From NCBI GenBank assembly GCA_914767715.1, contig OU612066.1, positions 6,577,001 to 6,641,000 on the forward strand: DNA of 64,000 nucleotides, written 5' to 3'. Shown here piece by piece: positions 23,801 through 33,722 of the stretch (positions are counted from its first letter, which is position 1; each line of letters begins with the position of its first letter). The translations under genes and the position numbers were made by a program. Under the pieces are notes generated by a model that saw only the letters and a program-made list of their open reading frames with translations, ran no database searches and was not told the DNA's origin. This DNA comes from Membranipora membranacea (Eukaryota; Bryozoa; Gymnolaemata; Cheilostomatida; Membraniporidae).

Positions 23801-24187
23801 TCAAAGCTTGGCAAATATTTGATGTATATAACATGATCCAATTGTAATGTAATGCCAATACTGTGGTTCCAACCCACTTCTTAGCTCTGGCTGCTAACCA
23901 TTTTGCAGTGTTAATAAAAAACTAGCAATCTAAACTTTGATCCAAATCTCTAAGCCTATATAATTTAAATTAAAATGTATTCAATCCTGCTTATAAGTAA
24001 GGTCTTGAGCCTTCCCTGTAACTAACCTGCACTTGACGCATCGCACCACTTTATTTGTCTCAAAATCAGTTTCCAAGCACGGCTCACAGTAATGGTGTCC
24101 GCAAGGTAATGACCGTGGTCTTGTCAAGAAACGTCCATATTCTAGGCAAAAGCTGCAGGCAACTTCCTCAGAGTCGACAGATGCCAT
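11893..24187 (-). CDS. TRIM-like RING / B-box / coiled-coil / beta-propeller protein
   Basis: The coding exons are 24027-24187, 23365-23524, 16511-16700, 15775-15971, 14914-15084, 13997-14105, 12958-13713 and 11893-12029. All have GT..AG borders, and the sum of 1881 nt gives 626 aa. Exon 1 has a C3HC4 RING finger (Cys11, Cys14, Cys29, His31, Cys34, Cys37, Cys50, Cys53). Exon 2 has a first B-box (WCEICLKK, then TYCTVCTKCFCDKHK). Exon 3 has a second B-box (CIKHF, then GCRSCLGVFCLKC). Exons 4-6 are a helical coiled coil. Exons 7-8 have repeated short beta-type blocks (DHVLVAQTQ, KYVLVTNLSKDMFIHVLDI) like the propeller end of TRIM2/3/56/71-type proteins. RING-TRIM proteins act as ubiquitin ligases; the substrate is unknown. 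The 6.66-kb second intron is swollen by an antisense LINE. Confidence 0.87.
12161..12200. repeat. 18-bp hairpin in the last TRIM intron
   Basis: Left arm 12161-12178 and right arm 12183-12200 pair over 18 bp with one mismatch around a 4-base loop. Weaker pairing continues outward through CTAG-containing flanks. Confidence 0.45.
16215..16348. mobile_element. Small terminal-inverted-repeat element (MITE-like) in a TRIM intron
   Basis: A 134-bp segment is bounded by 14-bp imperfect inverted repeats (ATGCCTGGACGATT on the left; the complement of ATGCCGGGACGATT on the right). There is no coding capacity. No convincing target duplication is seen, so the mobile-element call rests on the termini alone. 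Confidence 0.35.
17209..19338 (+). CDS. LINE ORF1 protein with J-domain-like N-terminus, coiled coil and zinc knuckles
   Basis: A 709-aa nucleic-acid-binding protein of the LINE. Residues 42-106 read like a DnaJ J-domain: an amphipathic helix (WEKIVRHHFMILAQKYHPDK), the HPD tripeptide at 77-79, then a third helix. Residues 115-225 form a beta-rich region with a YISIYDNGTIHVQG block. A coiled coil lies at about 308-380, then a Pro/Ser-rich linker (about 395-450). Two RRM-like segments follow (about 470-630). Three Cys/His knuckles lie at 632-685; the first is CX2CX4HX4C and the last CX2CX3HX6C. ORF1 proteins package the LINE RNA and chaperone annealing at the target. The start at 17209 is the first Met of the open frame, preceded by 5' UTR-like sequence. 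Its stop lies inside the ORF2 start (ATGACTAA). The J-domain assignment is by motif only. Confidence 0.88.
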   Translation: MPSPTFNNIVEYAERTHSKECPCSVKPEDFQSHDTAQTPNPETFLLLHNIPPEAHQSADQWEKIVRHHFMILAQKYHPDKNTPTLSETCHNVMTYLNKTYNDIIQKIRFEIHDSDEVIQDGKLYKKINNCTVTCRHLNSYAIYGFPDDANQWRTRIKQMWGNSSSTNIIKSKFSKRIGQQFGSESDSVYISIYDNGTIHVQGIMAIQYSEEIIIPMLTGCFKPKSEIVDKKRFSEPLKRTMGYFKKDSTQKPTSQSTTKRIETLKAAHSIIPQNPPTSEQQNSSQIKTTAKSQTHAASVSNQTVTINEELLIELTEKITKAENRISNLETSKERVDECHIKTESRIKDLEEHQNEYLKRIELLEQELKVVKKENHQLKEQTGPKISEITRQLDQMKNTPLNSSPSNRNIPSHSNSDPGNVHLPSHFNPPPPIPSSPSHNSFSFHAGRLAKSGMNNHPQPNTGGKRIEFERKKCFVIDDIKSKEQVSSDDNIRKVVGNQHKVVIDRISRSRNGKIFVQLADQKDVEQVIKNWNRANFGGSTINKSEKPQRKLGVLKGVPHYMTEGDIQTELQNSGYNHVDVKRITKQGSPTRAMRVRFDNTDDLEKAIRSNVTLQNLVIRVEELILQPRVTQCYNCYKYNHIAENCEFSKTCSRCSDLYDESHESCEKEKKCSNCKGPHSSSDRHCPIFIKMLNNQRIRLHNFYNNNQDD
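19331..22465 (+). CDS. LINE ORF2: endonuclease and reverse transcriptase
   Basis: A 1044-aa polyprotein that nicks target DNA and copies the element RNA by target-primed reverse transcription. Residues 1-230 are the APE-type endonuclease (QLNINGCS, IIFLSETKS, FGDFNGRHPLW, GSLIDILITD). The reverse transcriptase runs from about 430 to 760, with NYRPITLSS, HGFRKRKST, the motif A region FIDLQKAFDSIWH, GLPQGSILSPLLF, and the catalytic YADD at 690-693. A Cys/His motif near the C-terminus (CSC from residue 996, ending at Cys1012) matches those of Jockey/R1/I-type elements. No RNase H domain is recognised. The frame is fully open, with all catalytic motifs intact, so the protein may be active. The start ATG overlaps the ORF1 stop, suggesting reinitiation. 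Confidence 0.93.
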   Translation: MTNRHNNLQIMQLNINGCSQNTIAALNSYINKEHAQIIFLSETKSISLSDTDFDNYQVLLKPNNSNPTQKGGVAILVHNTIPVDRLHHLEKDNTNNIFAALTIEKRRILVCCSYVPPNNLSLLKETEGQIITAINNLKAMRCSYFAAFGDFNGRHPLWRDHTSNKHGDELSKFCTDNNLHIPAFHDNKTFLCDTGGSLIDILITDQQTMKLLVNQYVDEEEELFTGAPMRGHIPVWTSLNFQKLKPESKTIYSWSRADWDGFLNHLEYLSASTLPDIQHLDPEDIWRSILSNLQECRETFVPKIQLTQHCKPYWTPELSKLSKTVRNARRRFKYRSNYVNGDILQNAKENFKSALSKAQTEFIAEKSTNLNITDGPAFWKNFRKTFYKPEKTHIGAMKQNGQLILQDDLKADTFFQQIFQGKHLEGSNFSQQWFQEVTNSQKSNDNKFVELMAKVTEEELINAINATKSNGKGADGDGIHPDMLKISESQFHINLLILFNKILSTQRWPFTDNNIVVFLRKPGRKDYSDTANYRPITLSSVVGKLFERIIESRLRDIVEENNWLDKDQHGFRKRKSTSTYLSQMITTIQHNCAKNFATAGLFIDLQKAFDSIWHDGLLYRLSKLGFNQEFIQLISSFLKDRKIRIKINNYTSNAKPCHIGLPQGSILSPLLFIIYIRDMLSEADGLKLQYADDCSIICWKPNETQLEENLKSTCESISQWLSKWRLKANCTKTDLIYFKGQPTQMKISNENINITSETKVLGLIVDKSLKFKQQKELAKSTLNRKWNMLLPYIRHGLRPQVTRTILNTAILPKVLYNAFIWDINEEISLHTCLKDLLGAPFNPTTETLHKLANTPTIHIRYTNDILNLCRLAIEGETINNILCQDKSALQKKIRSHIIKVMGRHFTESPLQAVDFKKSKIKKLMKEEDTRAWTSHMRQGHNSEGLLGQLAVTHLIKKPIPMSLPREITGQLCSLMTGQTKLQAFLYKVRQTYTPTCSCLMEDETVFHFLNKCQNYICLRDNIDLDQADHMSLISYIEQSGRFCR
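22575..22618 (+). other. Stem-loop in the LINE 3' UTR
   Basis: The outer stem pairs CTGCTGGGTG (22575-22584) with CACTCAGCAG (22609-22618), with one non-Watson-Crick pair. The inner stem is a perfect 7-bp GGGACCA / TGGTCCC around TGA. A 3' stem-loop recognised by the reverse transcriptase is known in several LINE groups. That function is inferred here. Confidence 0.5.
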
Positions 24188-25122
24188 CTACCAAAATGAA
24201 AACAATTGTAGCAAGATGACCTGGAGTTATAATTATTTTTATTAAATTTCTGATTTCTGTTTGTACAGATAATGAAGAGATCAGACATAGGACCAGGAGG
24301 CATCAATACCCTCTAAATTTGCAACAGACATGGCTTAGAGTAACAGTTGACAAGCGTTAATGGTCGTCCCAATCCCAACCAACAAAATTTGTCACAGCAG
24401 GCTATCATACAGTACAAAAGGACAACTTGACCAGTCATTGACGACGGGTCCGTGAAGACTCATAGGTTGTGTAGTGAGGCGTCTTGAGACGTTGTAAGAC
24501 AGCCGAGTCTTGAGACAATGCAAGACAGTCATGAGATGCTGCAAGACAGTCAAGTCTTGAGACGTTATGCGCAGTCCCAAGTCCAAGTTCTTCCACACAA
24601 CAAAACAAAAGACTTGGATGGATATCAATATAAACGACTGGATAGAATATACAGTAGAGTAACATTGATATTGTATAAATAAGACATAACCACTATTACA
24701 CATTCAGTGAGCAGCAACTTAAACACTGTATGTTTTAACATTAGATTGTATTTCCAACATCATGCCTGCACATAGAGGCAATTATTTGCGGTTTCATTCT
24801 TAAAATTAATCCAAATAAAGATTTAACCAATGAACTAAACCTGCTGTGAGTTAACCAGTACCGACTGGCAAAGCATGGTCAAAGCACTCCACCTACAATG
24901 TGACTCTATCCACTGTCTGCTTCCCAGCTGTACTTGTCATACAGACTTTGTGGTCCAATCATATAGCTCAATAGAATAGAAATTGATACATGAGCCAATC
25001 AATGGAGATTTAACTATTCACTTTAACCCATAATCTAAGGACAATTCCCTGCAGCTTTGAATCGGAACTATTCGAACACCCCACAATTGATATGCACAGA
25101 CCTGAGAACCCCAATCACCAAG
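24188..25122. promoter_or_regulatory. Divergent intergenic region between the TRIM gene and PPWD1
   Basis: 935 bp separate the two start codons, which point away from each other, so both promoters should lie here. No TATA box is obvious. The segment contains an imperfect repeat array at about 24479-24570. Confidence 0.4.
24479..24570. repeat. Imperfect tandem repeats of an AGTCTTGAGAC / GCAAGACAGTC unit
   Basis: The words GTCTTGAGAC and CAAGACAGTC (or close variants) alternate three to four times in about 90 bp. Because GTCTTG and CAAGAC are complementary, the array can also fold on itself. No function is assigned. Confidence 0.5.
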
Positions 25123-28100
25123 ATGGCAGCCTCCATGAAGAGAAAACCTGAAACGTCTTTGAATGAAATTTCTGAAAATGAGCCCTCAGATCCCCCCATA
25201 AAACAGCACAAAACAAATGAGGCTGTCGAGGAAGAAGATGATGATATGATAGGACCTGTTCCAGAACAGGAGGTGAAGCCTAAAAGAAATAAAGGTCAGT
25301 GTAAACAAGGAACTGAGTTCATTGGACTGTTCTGGTGTAACTCAACTGTCACCTGTGTGTGTGTAACTGTAAGTAAGCAAGGGATTAGTTAGCTGGTTGG
25401 TGGTGTTGCTGACTAGGTTGGTAGTAGTTTCAGTGGTGAGTAGCAGGGAGGGTGGTAGTAAGTTGAGCTGTTACCTGTATGTAACTGCTTTGTTGCCAGT
25501 AAGGAGCAACTTTTTGGTGTAGGTAAGCTACTACTACTATTCATGGCTCCTCAGGAGTAATAGGTTCATTATTAGCCCACTACTCTTGCTGTCACTACTA
25601 CTGTACTGACTGATTGCAATTAAATGGTGGATTAACTTCTTGCTCAAGCCATCCTTAACGACCAGCTACGACACAATTTACTTTCAAACTTGAGCAAGCA
25701 AAATTTAGTAGATCACAAAAACAATCAACAACTTAATAATGACAGTATGTGGATGGACCTGGGACAAGTGAGCAACTTGAGCTTGGGTTCTGTGACACTT
25801 CATCATTAAGTGCATAGTGATTTTATATTGCCACATAACCATAACATGAGTTAGTTGAGACATCTAGCATGGATTAATTGCTATTGCCCGATGGTTTTCG
25901 GTTTGATCCTCTCATGGACTGACATGCATTATCCTATTATGGTTACCACAAAACTCTGTACCGTGTTGCTGGAATCATGAACCGTGGTGTCAGCAATTAT
26001 ACTGGAAAATCTTGTTGAAAAACCTTTGTATCTATTTCAGTTCTTCAGTATGAGCATGTGTACTTAGAAAATCTGCCCAGCTCCTCAACATATGAGAAAA
26101 GTTTTATGCACCGAGATGTTATAACTCACTGTATCGGGACAAAGTAAGTACCGCACTGATTATCTATGATATCACTGAACAAGCTATTTGTACATAAGGC
26201 GGTTTATGCGTTGATAAATCTAGCTCTATTAGCTCATTTTTTATCTTGCAAGCTAGCAAAAAAGTTTTGAAACGCTGAAGTGTGTTGATTGACCATTTTT
26301 ATCGGTCAATTTTACTGATTTCTGTCTCAAAATGTGAGTAATGTGTGTTCTCCATTTCCAGGTCTAATTTCTTGATAACTGCCAGCTGTGATGGCCACAT
26401 CAAGTTTTGGAAAAAAACTAATGAAGAGGGCCTCGTTTTTGTCAAACACTTCAGAACTCATCTTGGTAGGTCCACCATGGAAATATTTGAAATAATGATT
26501 CTTATGATTTTTATATGAACATGTCATTCAGTCATACATTCATAAAATAGTTGGTCATTATATACCTAGAAGTTACTCTATTCGTGAACTGGAGTTTCAT
26601 CGGTATTGATAATGAACCTATTGGCATGTCAAACTACGTACCAAACTACGTACCAAGGCCAAAGACAAATAAAATTGAAAATAATATTATCCAAAAACTT
26701 GAAAATGCATCATACCTGCTCTATATCTCAAGCGCACTGGAGATGACCTGATAATTGAGCTGTCAAATGTTGATCTCCCAGATGCAAAATTATTTGCCAG
26801 GAATTCTTTTGTTAGATGTTCCCATGTGACAGCTTCATTCAATCACACAATTATAACCGCTCACAAACAACACATTTTTGTATTTGAAGTGATATAAATG
26901 CATTCTTGAATGGTCATCAATCATCAACATACTAGAGATAAAGTAATTTGTAAATTATCACCTTTCTTTAACAGAACCCGTTGTTGATCTGGCGAGCTCA
27001 GTTGGTGGAGAATTATGCTGCAGCGTATCACTCGACAAAACATTAAAAGTATTTGATGTGGTTAACTTTGGTAAGTTACTAAAATATTAAACCTAGATGT
27101 TTTAAGCCTTTTGTTAGCGTTAATAATTGACGCCAGTAGCTATTGGATCAAAATATTTGAGAAATTCTGCCTGTATTTGAGTTGCTTCCTCTCGATCAAC
27201 CTTATGTCAAGTCTTACTTGAACATATGGGAACTCAAAATGCAGGCAAAATGGATCAGATATGATCTAAGTAATCCACAGCTTAAAAATTTGTATAGTCC
27301 GTCTATGCTGGTCATTTGAACTACTTTACATCAACCTAAGCGCATGAACATATAAATGTTTGGCACCTAGCAAACTACGCTAAAATTAATCAATGCAATC
27401 AAGTGATGGGCTTCATGTTCAATTTTTGATGTTATTTTCAATTGTATGCTCTCTGTTTTGCAGACATGATTAACATGATTCGGTTAGGATTTGTTCCACA
27501 CACTGCATGTTGGATATTCAGTACTGGTGATGCTATAGAAGCAGTAGCTGTGTAAGTTGTAAATATTGAATTCCAAATAAGTTGTGTCTGTGAAGACGTG
27601 CTATGGGTGGAAACCATATACTTCACAATACTCTGCAGGCAACAGCATATGCGGTTGAAATGGAATTTGAACCTTTATTACTATTTCAGAGAATCTGGTT
27701 TAATGTGATATATCGCTTTTTAAAACTTTTTTATATTGTATTGGTGATCATGTCTAATAGTTATTTTCACAGTTGAAACCTCCCAAATATTTGACGTTAA
27801 GTCGCAGTGACCTCTGAAAGTTCATTTTGGGGCCAAAAAGTGCCCTTTTCAAATTGAGCCCCCTGTGCCCTGTTATTGAGGTATTTGATTAGTTTATGCT
27901 TTCACCATATAGAGGAGGCATGGCACTAACTGGAGAAGTGACATCTTAATCTAACTTCATGTTTTTAGGCCTCCTGTCTTCGAGACTTAAAATTAAATTT
28001 TGCGATAGTAAAAGGGCCATTTTTGACCCCTCATTACATGCAACCCCAATGATGCAGAAAGTAAAATTTCTAATTTTTTTTTTACCATTTTGGTCTTGTA

Positions 28101-31100
28101 CTGTCACTTCCATCAATAATCTTACCAGAATACAGATCCTGGTTGTCACAACTGTAACAGATAATAACCTAAATTTTTACTAATTTCGGACAAAATTTTC
28201 CAGCCAAAATTCAGAAAGATGTCAGTCAAATTTGTTGTCAGCATGATGAACAGCAGGAGTTTGTCTAGGTTTTGATCGAAGCGATTATTGATTTTGGCTT
28301 TACATCTTGAGATATTTGGATTTGGGTCGCTAAACTAGCTTTATTTGGTCCAAAACATGCACTACACTCCAGCCAAAAAACTGAAAATAGGTTAAACAAC
28401 ATGTCATACACACCAGCTTACATTAAACTAGAGAGTATTTCCGAGGTTTTGATCGTGGCGTACGATGATAAATTCAATAGTAGCGAAGTTATGAGTATAA
28501 ACATTTCTCTCTCGATGCTAAAAAATCACCCAAAAAGGTGATCCATTGTTGTACACAATGTGCTTTGCATGTAATACTGCATAGATTTTCATCACGCTTT
28601 TGCGTAACGTAATTTACTGCACCATTTTGCCCATTGCTGCCTATATGTTTTCAATGTATTTTAGTTAATGTACAATTAATCAAACTAGAAACATGCGGTT
28701 TAAAAACAATTGCAATATTAAACATAAGTTAGACTACTAGGCAACGTGTCAGTCAAGGAATTTATGAGATGGAACAAGTAGTTCCGGAGAAACTGAAAAG
28801 GCGATATATCACGTTAAGATGATAAATACCATATGAAAAATATTGGAAATTTCAGACATAGACATTTACCGATATGATTAGATGTGTTAATCAGACAACA
28901 GTTGCGGCCAGTGTCTACAAAATAGGGAATGATTTAATTGGATACAACATGAATATTTTTGGCTGACTCTTTGTTTATGGGTAATTTCAGGTCAGAAAAA
29001 GAGGGACTGAAAATACACATATATGACGGGAGAAGCACTGCTGACCCTATACATGTAATCGAGACACTACACTTCAGTCCTGTCACTATCATCAGAGTAA
29101 GTATACATAAAGAAGAGCTGTGCTTGTCAAACTAGATGAATTTATACCCAGAAGGATAAGTGTTGTAGGTGAGATGACTATGCCGGTCCTAGGCATATAC
29201 ACCTACCTACCTTGTATGAGCAATCATCAATGGTTAATACCCGCTATTATGTTTCACTAAAGGTCATTTTATAACAAATTGTATTTGGAAATCAGGAGTT
29301 ATCTTCTTCCATAGCTTTTATGTCAATTAGTAGGCAACTCTAATATTGTATTGTTATCCACACGCTGTTACTACTGTTACATATAACCAGGAAGTCCCAA
29401 ACTCCCTGATGCCTAAATGTAAACCTGAACCACATACTAATAATAACAACACTAATATTATCATTCATCACTTCTCCTTATTTTACCAGTACAACCCGGT
29501 GTTTGACGTGGCAATATCAGCAGATGAGGGAGGACAGCTGCAGTACTGGGGTGGTCCAAAACAAGATTACAAAATGCCTAAGTGTGTTCGCTACGAGTCT
29601 GCCATGGACACAGATCTGTACACATATGTCGTGGTAAGTGAAAAAAAACTATCACAAGCATTCATGTGTGCACTAAATCTAAAGGGAAATCTTTATAATG
29701 CATTACCCTCATGCTTCTGTTAGGTTGTTGGCGTGATAGATTGATCAAAAGAAACCTTTTTCAACTTTCTAGGGGAAAGAGCAAGTGAGGGAAATTTCAT
29801 TTTCGCCGAATGGAAAGAGGTTTGCAGTGGCATCATCAGATAAAAAGGTAAGTTTTATCATTTGGATAGTTACAAATTAAACGTGAGTTCATAGCTTCTG
29901 TTGAAAAGCATTCTATAAACATGTATACAATTGTGAGCCCCATATCTTGACATATCTAACCCATGATCTCATCCCTCTATTGACAGGTCAGACTGTTTAA
30001 TTTTCTCACTGGTAAGATCAGTAAAGTTATCGATGAGTCCTTACAGCAATACACAGAGCTTCAACAGGTAATTTAATAATTTAACCTCTATAACTAAGTT
30101 TATATTTTATTGAAAGTTGTCACAGTATGCGTATCTGAGACAAAAAGGGCACTCCTAAACACTACATTGATTTGTTACATTGCATGAAAATAAAGCATGT
30201 CGCTCATTTTAACAGTGATGTATGCATGAGGCATTTCAGTTTCAAACTTCAGTCCCTCGGTCCTTGCACCTGATGAAGACAGACCTGGAACCTTAGATAT
30301 AGCAAATTGAGGAATGCCATTGGTAGCAACTGACATCATCATCTTCTTCTGGGTGACATGAAAAGTTGTAATCCACATTTTTTATTTCCATTTATCTTGT
30401 GTATGTAATTCCTTGCGGTTTCAATGAAAGTTCATCGCCACTGCTGTTACATATCATATCTGTTAATCTCATATAACTTGGCCAGTCTTGTTTGATGGCT
30501 TTTACTTTGTAATACAAGTTCACATTGGCATGACAGAGATTCTTTAATGTTAGATTCTTTATAGTTCGGTTCTCCTTGGGATTTATAGAGAAACAACCTA
30601 GTGCTTCCTGATGCCTTCAATATTACATATGTGATTTTCTTGTTCTGGTGTAGAAGTATTGCATTAAAAATCATACATGTAATTCTCAGTAAAGCTAAAG
30701 TCAACTATTCTGTGAATGGATGGCTTCATAGAAATTTAGGCTGGTAAATGAAAGCCATTATTTCCCAGGTAAAAGTAACTTAACACAACTCATAACACCA
30801 TGTTTACTTTCTTCCCTATGTACAGATGACACAACAGGTACCGGTGATGGAGTTTGGTCGTCGTGTAGCTCTGGAAAGAGAACTCGAGAAGTCAGATCAA
30901 ACTCAACTGTGTAACATAGTCTGGGATGAGAGTAGTAATTTCTTGCTCTATGGTACACTGCTCGGAATAAAAGGTTGGTGAAATTCCTGGAATCTACTCA
31001 ATCAAATGTCAATCATAATTTGCGTTGTGCAAAATCAAATCATCAGCTGTTCTAGATCCTGATAGCTTCCAGTCTTGTGTTACGCGGAATGTGTTGATGA

Positions 31101-33722
31101 TGACTGATGAGTCTTTGATAGCAAATCAAGATATTTTTGGCTAGTTTATTCTAGGTCATCTAGAATTTTGTAATATTCACTCAATTACATGATTTCCACC
31201 TGCTCTCTGATTATAGTTGTCAATCTTCACACAAACAAAGTGGCCAGAGTTATGGGAAAGATTGAAAATATCAGATTCCTGCATTTGGTGCTTCTTCAAG
31301 GTGAGAGGACAGTTATCTCCTACAAACATCTGGTAGTCGTGTCGTTATCGTGTTCTAATCGTGTTAGCTTGTAATAAACTGTTTGACTCACCAATATCTG
31401 CCCAAACTCTGGTTAAAAGTAAATCTAGCTACTCAATGTTGTGTTCACAACTGCTAATTATGACATAATCATTTTCTCCAGGAGCGGTGAAAAAGTTTGT
31501 GAGCGCCTCAGCTGAGATGCAGGCCTCTGATAACCCCTTACTCTCCACTCCCGCTAACGATCCCATGCTCTTCTGCACTGGGTTTAAGAAGAATAGATTT
31601 TATATATTCACTCGACGAGAAGCAGATATAAGGTAAGTATTACAATGCCACATGCTGATGACATACATGCGGCTATTATTAAATTTGATTGTTCACACTT
31701 GCAATTTACTACAAGACAGTTTTAGATTCAGTGCAGTTTGTACCATCATGATTTTGTATCATTTTCAGTATATTAGTTCAATAATTAAATCTTCCTATCA
31801 AACTCATTTCAGATCTTAAAATTGGAAAAGGAAATTTCATATAATAACTCCTTTAATATAAGCACTACAAAGAAAATTATGAAAACGAATGAGGTTCAGT
31901 TAACGCTCATACCACTCATATTTTATTATACCACTATGATAGTAATGATACTGAGAGAGATGTGTTTAATGAGAAGCCGACGAAGGAGGAGTTGGTATCA
32001 CAGACAGATGAAGTCACATCTACTAGACTGGCCACCACCGCTGTCATGCATACATCTATGGGTGATATACATATCAAGTTGTTTCCCAAAGAGTAAGTAA
32101 GATGCTAGATTCTACAACTATTCATGCAAAACTCATATATATATGAGGGAAATCCGAAGAATCTTAAACAGAAAGACTGGTTGTTTATGTTTCATCTCAA
32201 TTTCCAGCCTAACCTGTTTTTATTGATCATCACAATGTTACCACACATATTTCCTTCTTACTTATGTATTGCTAAAGTTGTCATTGTATTTGACGATGTT
32301 AGAGAAGCATATGAACAACTAAAAATATCAGTCCAAGGCTTTACAGCCGACATTTTTATGGTTATTTTACAGATGCCCCAAATCAGTTGAGAATTTCACA
32401 GTACACTGTAGGAATGGATACTACAATCAGAACATATTCCATCGTGTGATCAAAGGTTTCATGGTTCAGACTGGTGACCCTGAAGGTACGGAAATAAAAT
32501 AAAATATAAAAAAACATTGATTTAAACTACTAGGGTCTGCACTTGTCAAAATACTAAGTCAACAAGATTGTCTTCCTATGGCTAGTCTTCAGTGTATACC
32601 CTCGGTATGCCATGTGATGAAAGCCCGGCGCTCCAATAAACGAGACTTATTCTTACCCTGTCAACTCAAGACAATTATTTTGTTCAATATAGATTGAAAA
32701 ATGCCTTTTCCGCTATCCCTGATGCTGAATACAATGGCTTGAGAGCAGATTAAAATTTGATATATTTTACACCAAGAGTAGTCTAATACATTCAGATGAA
32801 TATATATCTGTCATCTTATGTGATAAGTGTCTAGCATAATTAATGATTATTCATCCCATAACAGGTAATGGTACTGGAGGCTTATCTATATGGGATAGAG
32901 AGTTTGAGGATGAGTTTCACCCGACACTCAAACACGACCGGCCGTACACTCTGAGTATGGCTAACGCTGGACCCAACACTAACGGATCTCAGTTCTTCAT
33001 AACAGTGGCACCCACTGTAAGTTATACTATTTAGTCTTTGCATCAAATTCCAGACCTTCTTTTTCGCAATGGTTTAGAATTATTATGATATCTTGGGTAA
33101 CAGAATGTGGAACAGAGAATTTAGTCCGGTTATCATTGCACTGCAGCATATGTAAAACATCTAAGTAAAAAATTGCTTCCTTCTCGCAATCGGCAAAATT
33201 TCAGTTCATTTTACCATCTTATTGACACTCTCATTACAAACAAGAAGTCTGCTTGGACAGTTCAACGTTCAGTTTTTGAGCCTCCCTAGTCTAGAAGTTG
33301 CTTTATTCTCATTCACAACTCATGATAGATTCAATACAAAATTTCATTGATAGTTACAGTGGCATATTTGATGTTTTACAAGCAATCGGTTGTCAAATGA
33401 AAACAATTGATCGACAACAGTGGGTACTCTATTTTGAAACCTTCATAAATTATGGGCAAGCTAAATCAACAAAAGGTTCAGCATTTGTTTGAATTCTACT
33501 GTCACCTGCAAAAGGTGCAAGGAATTGGTCTGCTCCTCACCTTTCCATGACAATGAATATTGTGTATTTATTTTACAGCCTTGGTTGGATAACAAACACA
33601 CTGTATTTGGCCGAGTGACCAAAGGTATGGAAATAGTTAACAAGCTTAGCATGGTGAAGACAAACCCTAAAACAGATAAACCATACGATGATATAACAGT
33701 GATCAATATCAAAGCCAAGTAA
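25123..33722 (+). CDS. PPWD1: Peptidyl-prolyl isomerase domain and WD-repeat protein 1
   Basis: Sixteen coding exons: 25123-25294, 26041-26143, 26362-26465, 26975-27070, 27464-27551, 28991-29096, 29490-29633, 29773-29847, 29987-30067, 30826-30973, 31217-31300, 31482-31632, 31943-32092, 32373-32485, 32865-33016 and 33579-33722. They sum to 1911 nt (636 aa; the human protein is 646). After an acidic N-terminus come family blocks SYEHV-like [20 protein letters not shown] and [10 protein letters not shown] repeats ([34 protein letters not shown]), [18 protein letters not shown], then a C-terminal cyclophilin domain. Cyclophilin active-site residues are present ([17 protein letters not shown] with the catalytic Arg; [24 protein letters not shown] with the Trp and His). 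PPWD1 is a nuclear prolyl isomerase of spliceosomal C complexes. An ATTAAA signal lies at 33907-33912. The start Met precedes AASMKRKP. Confidence 0.96.
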
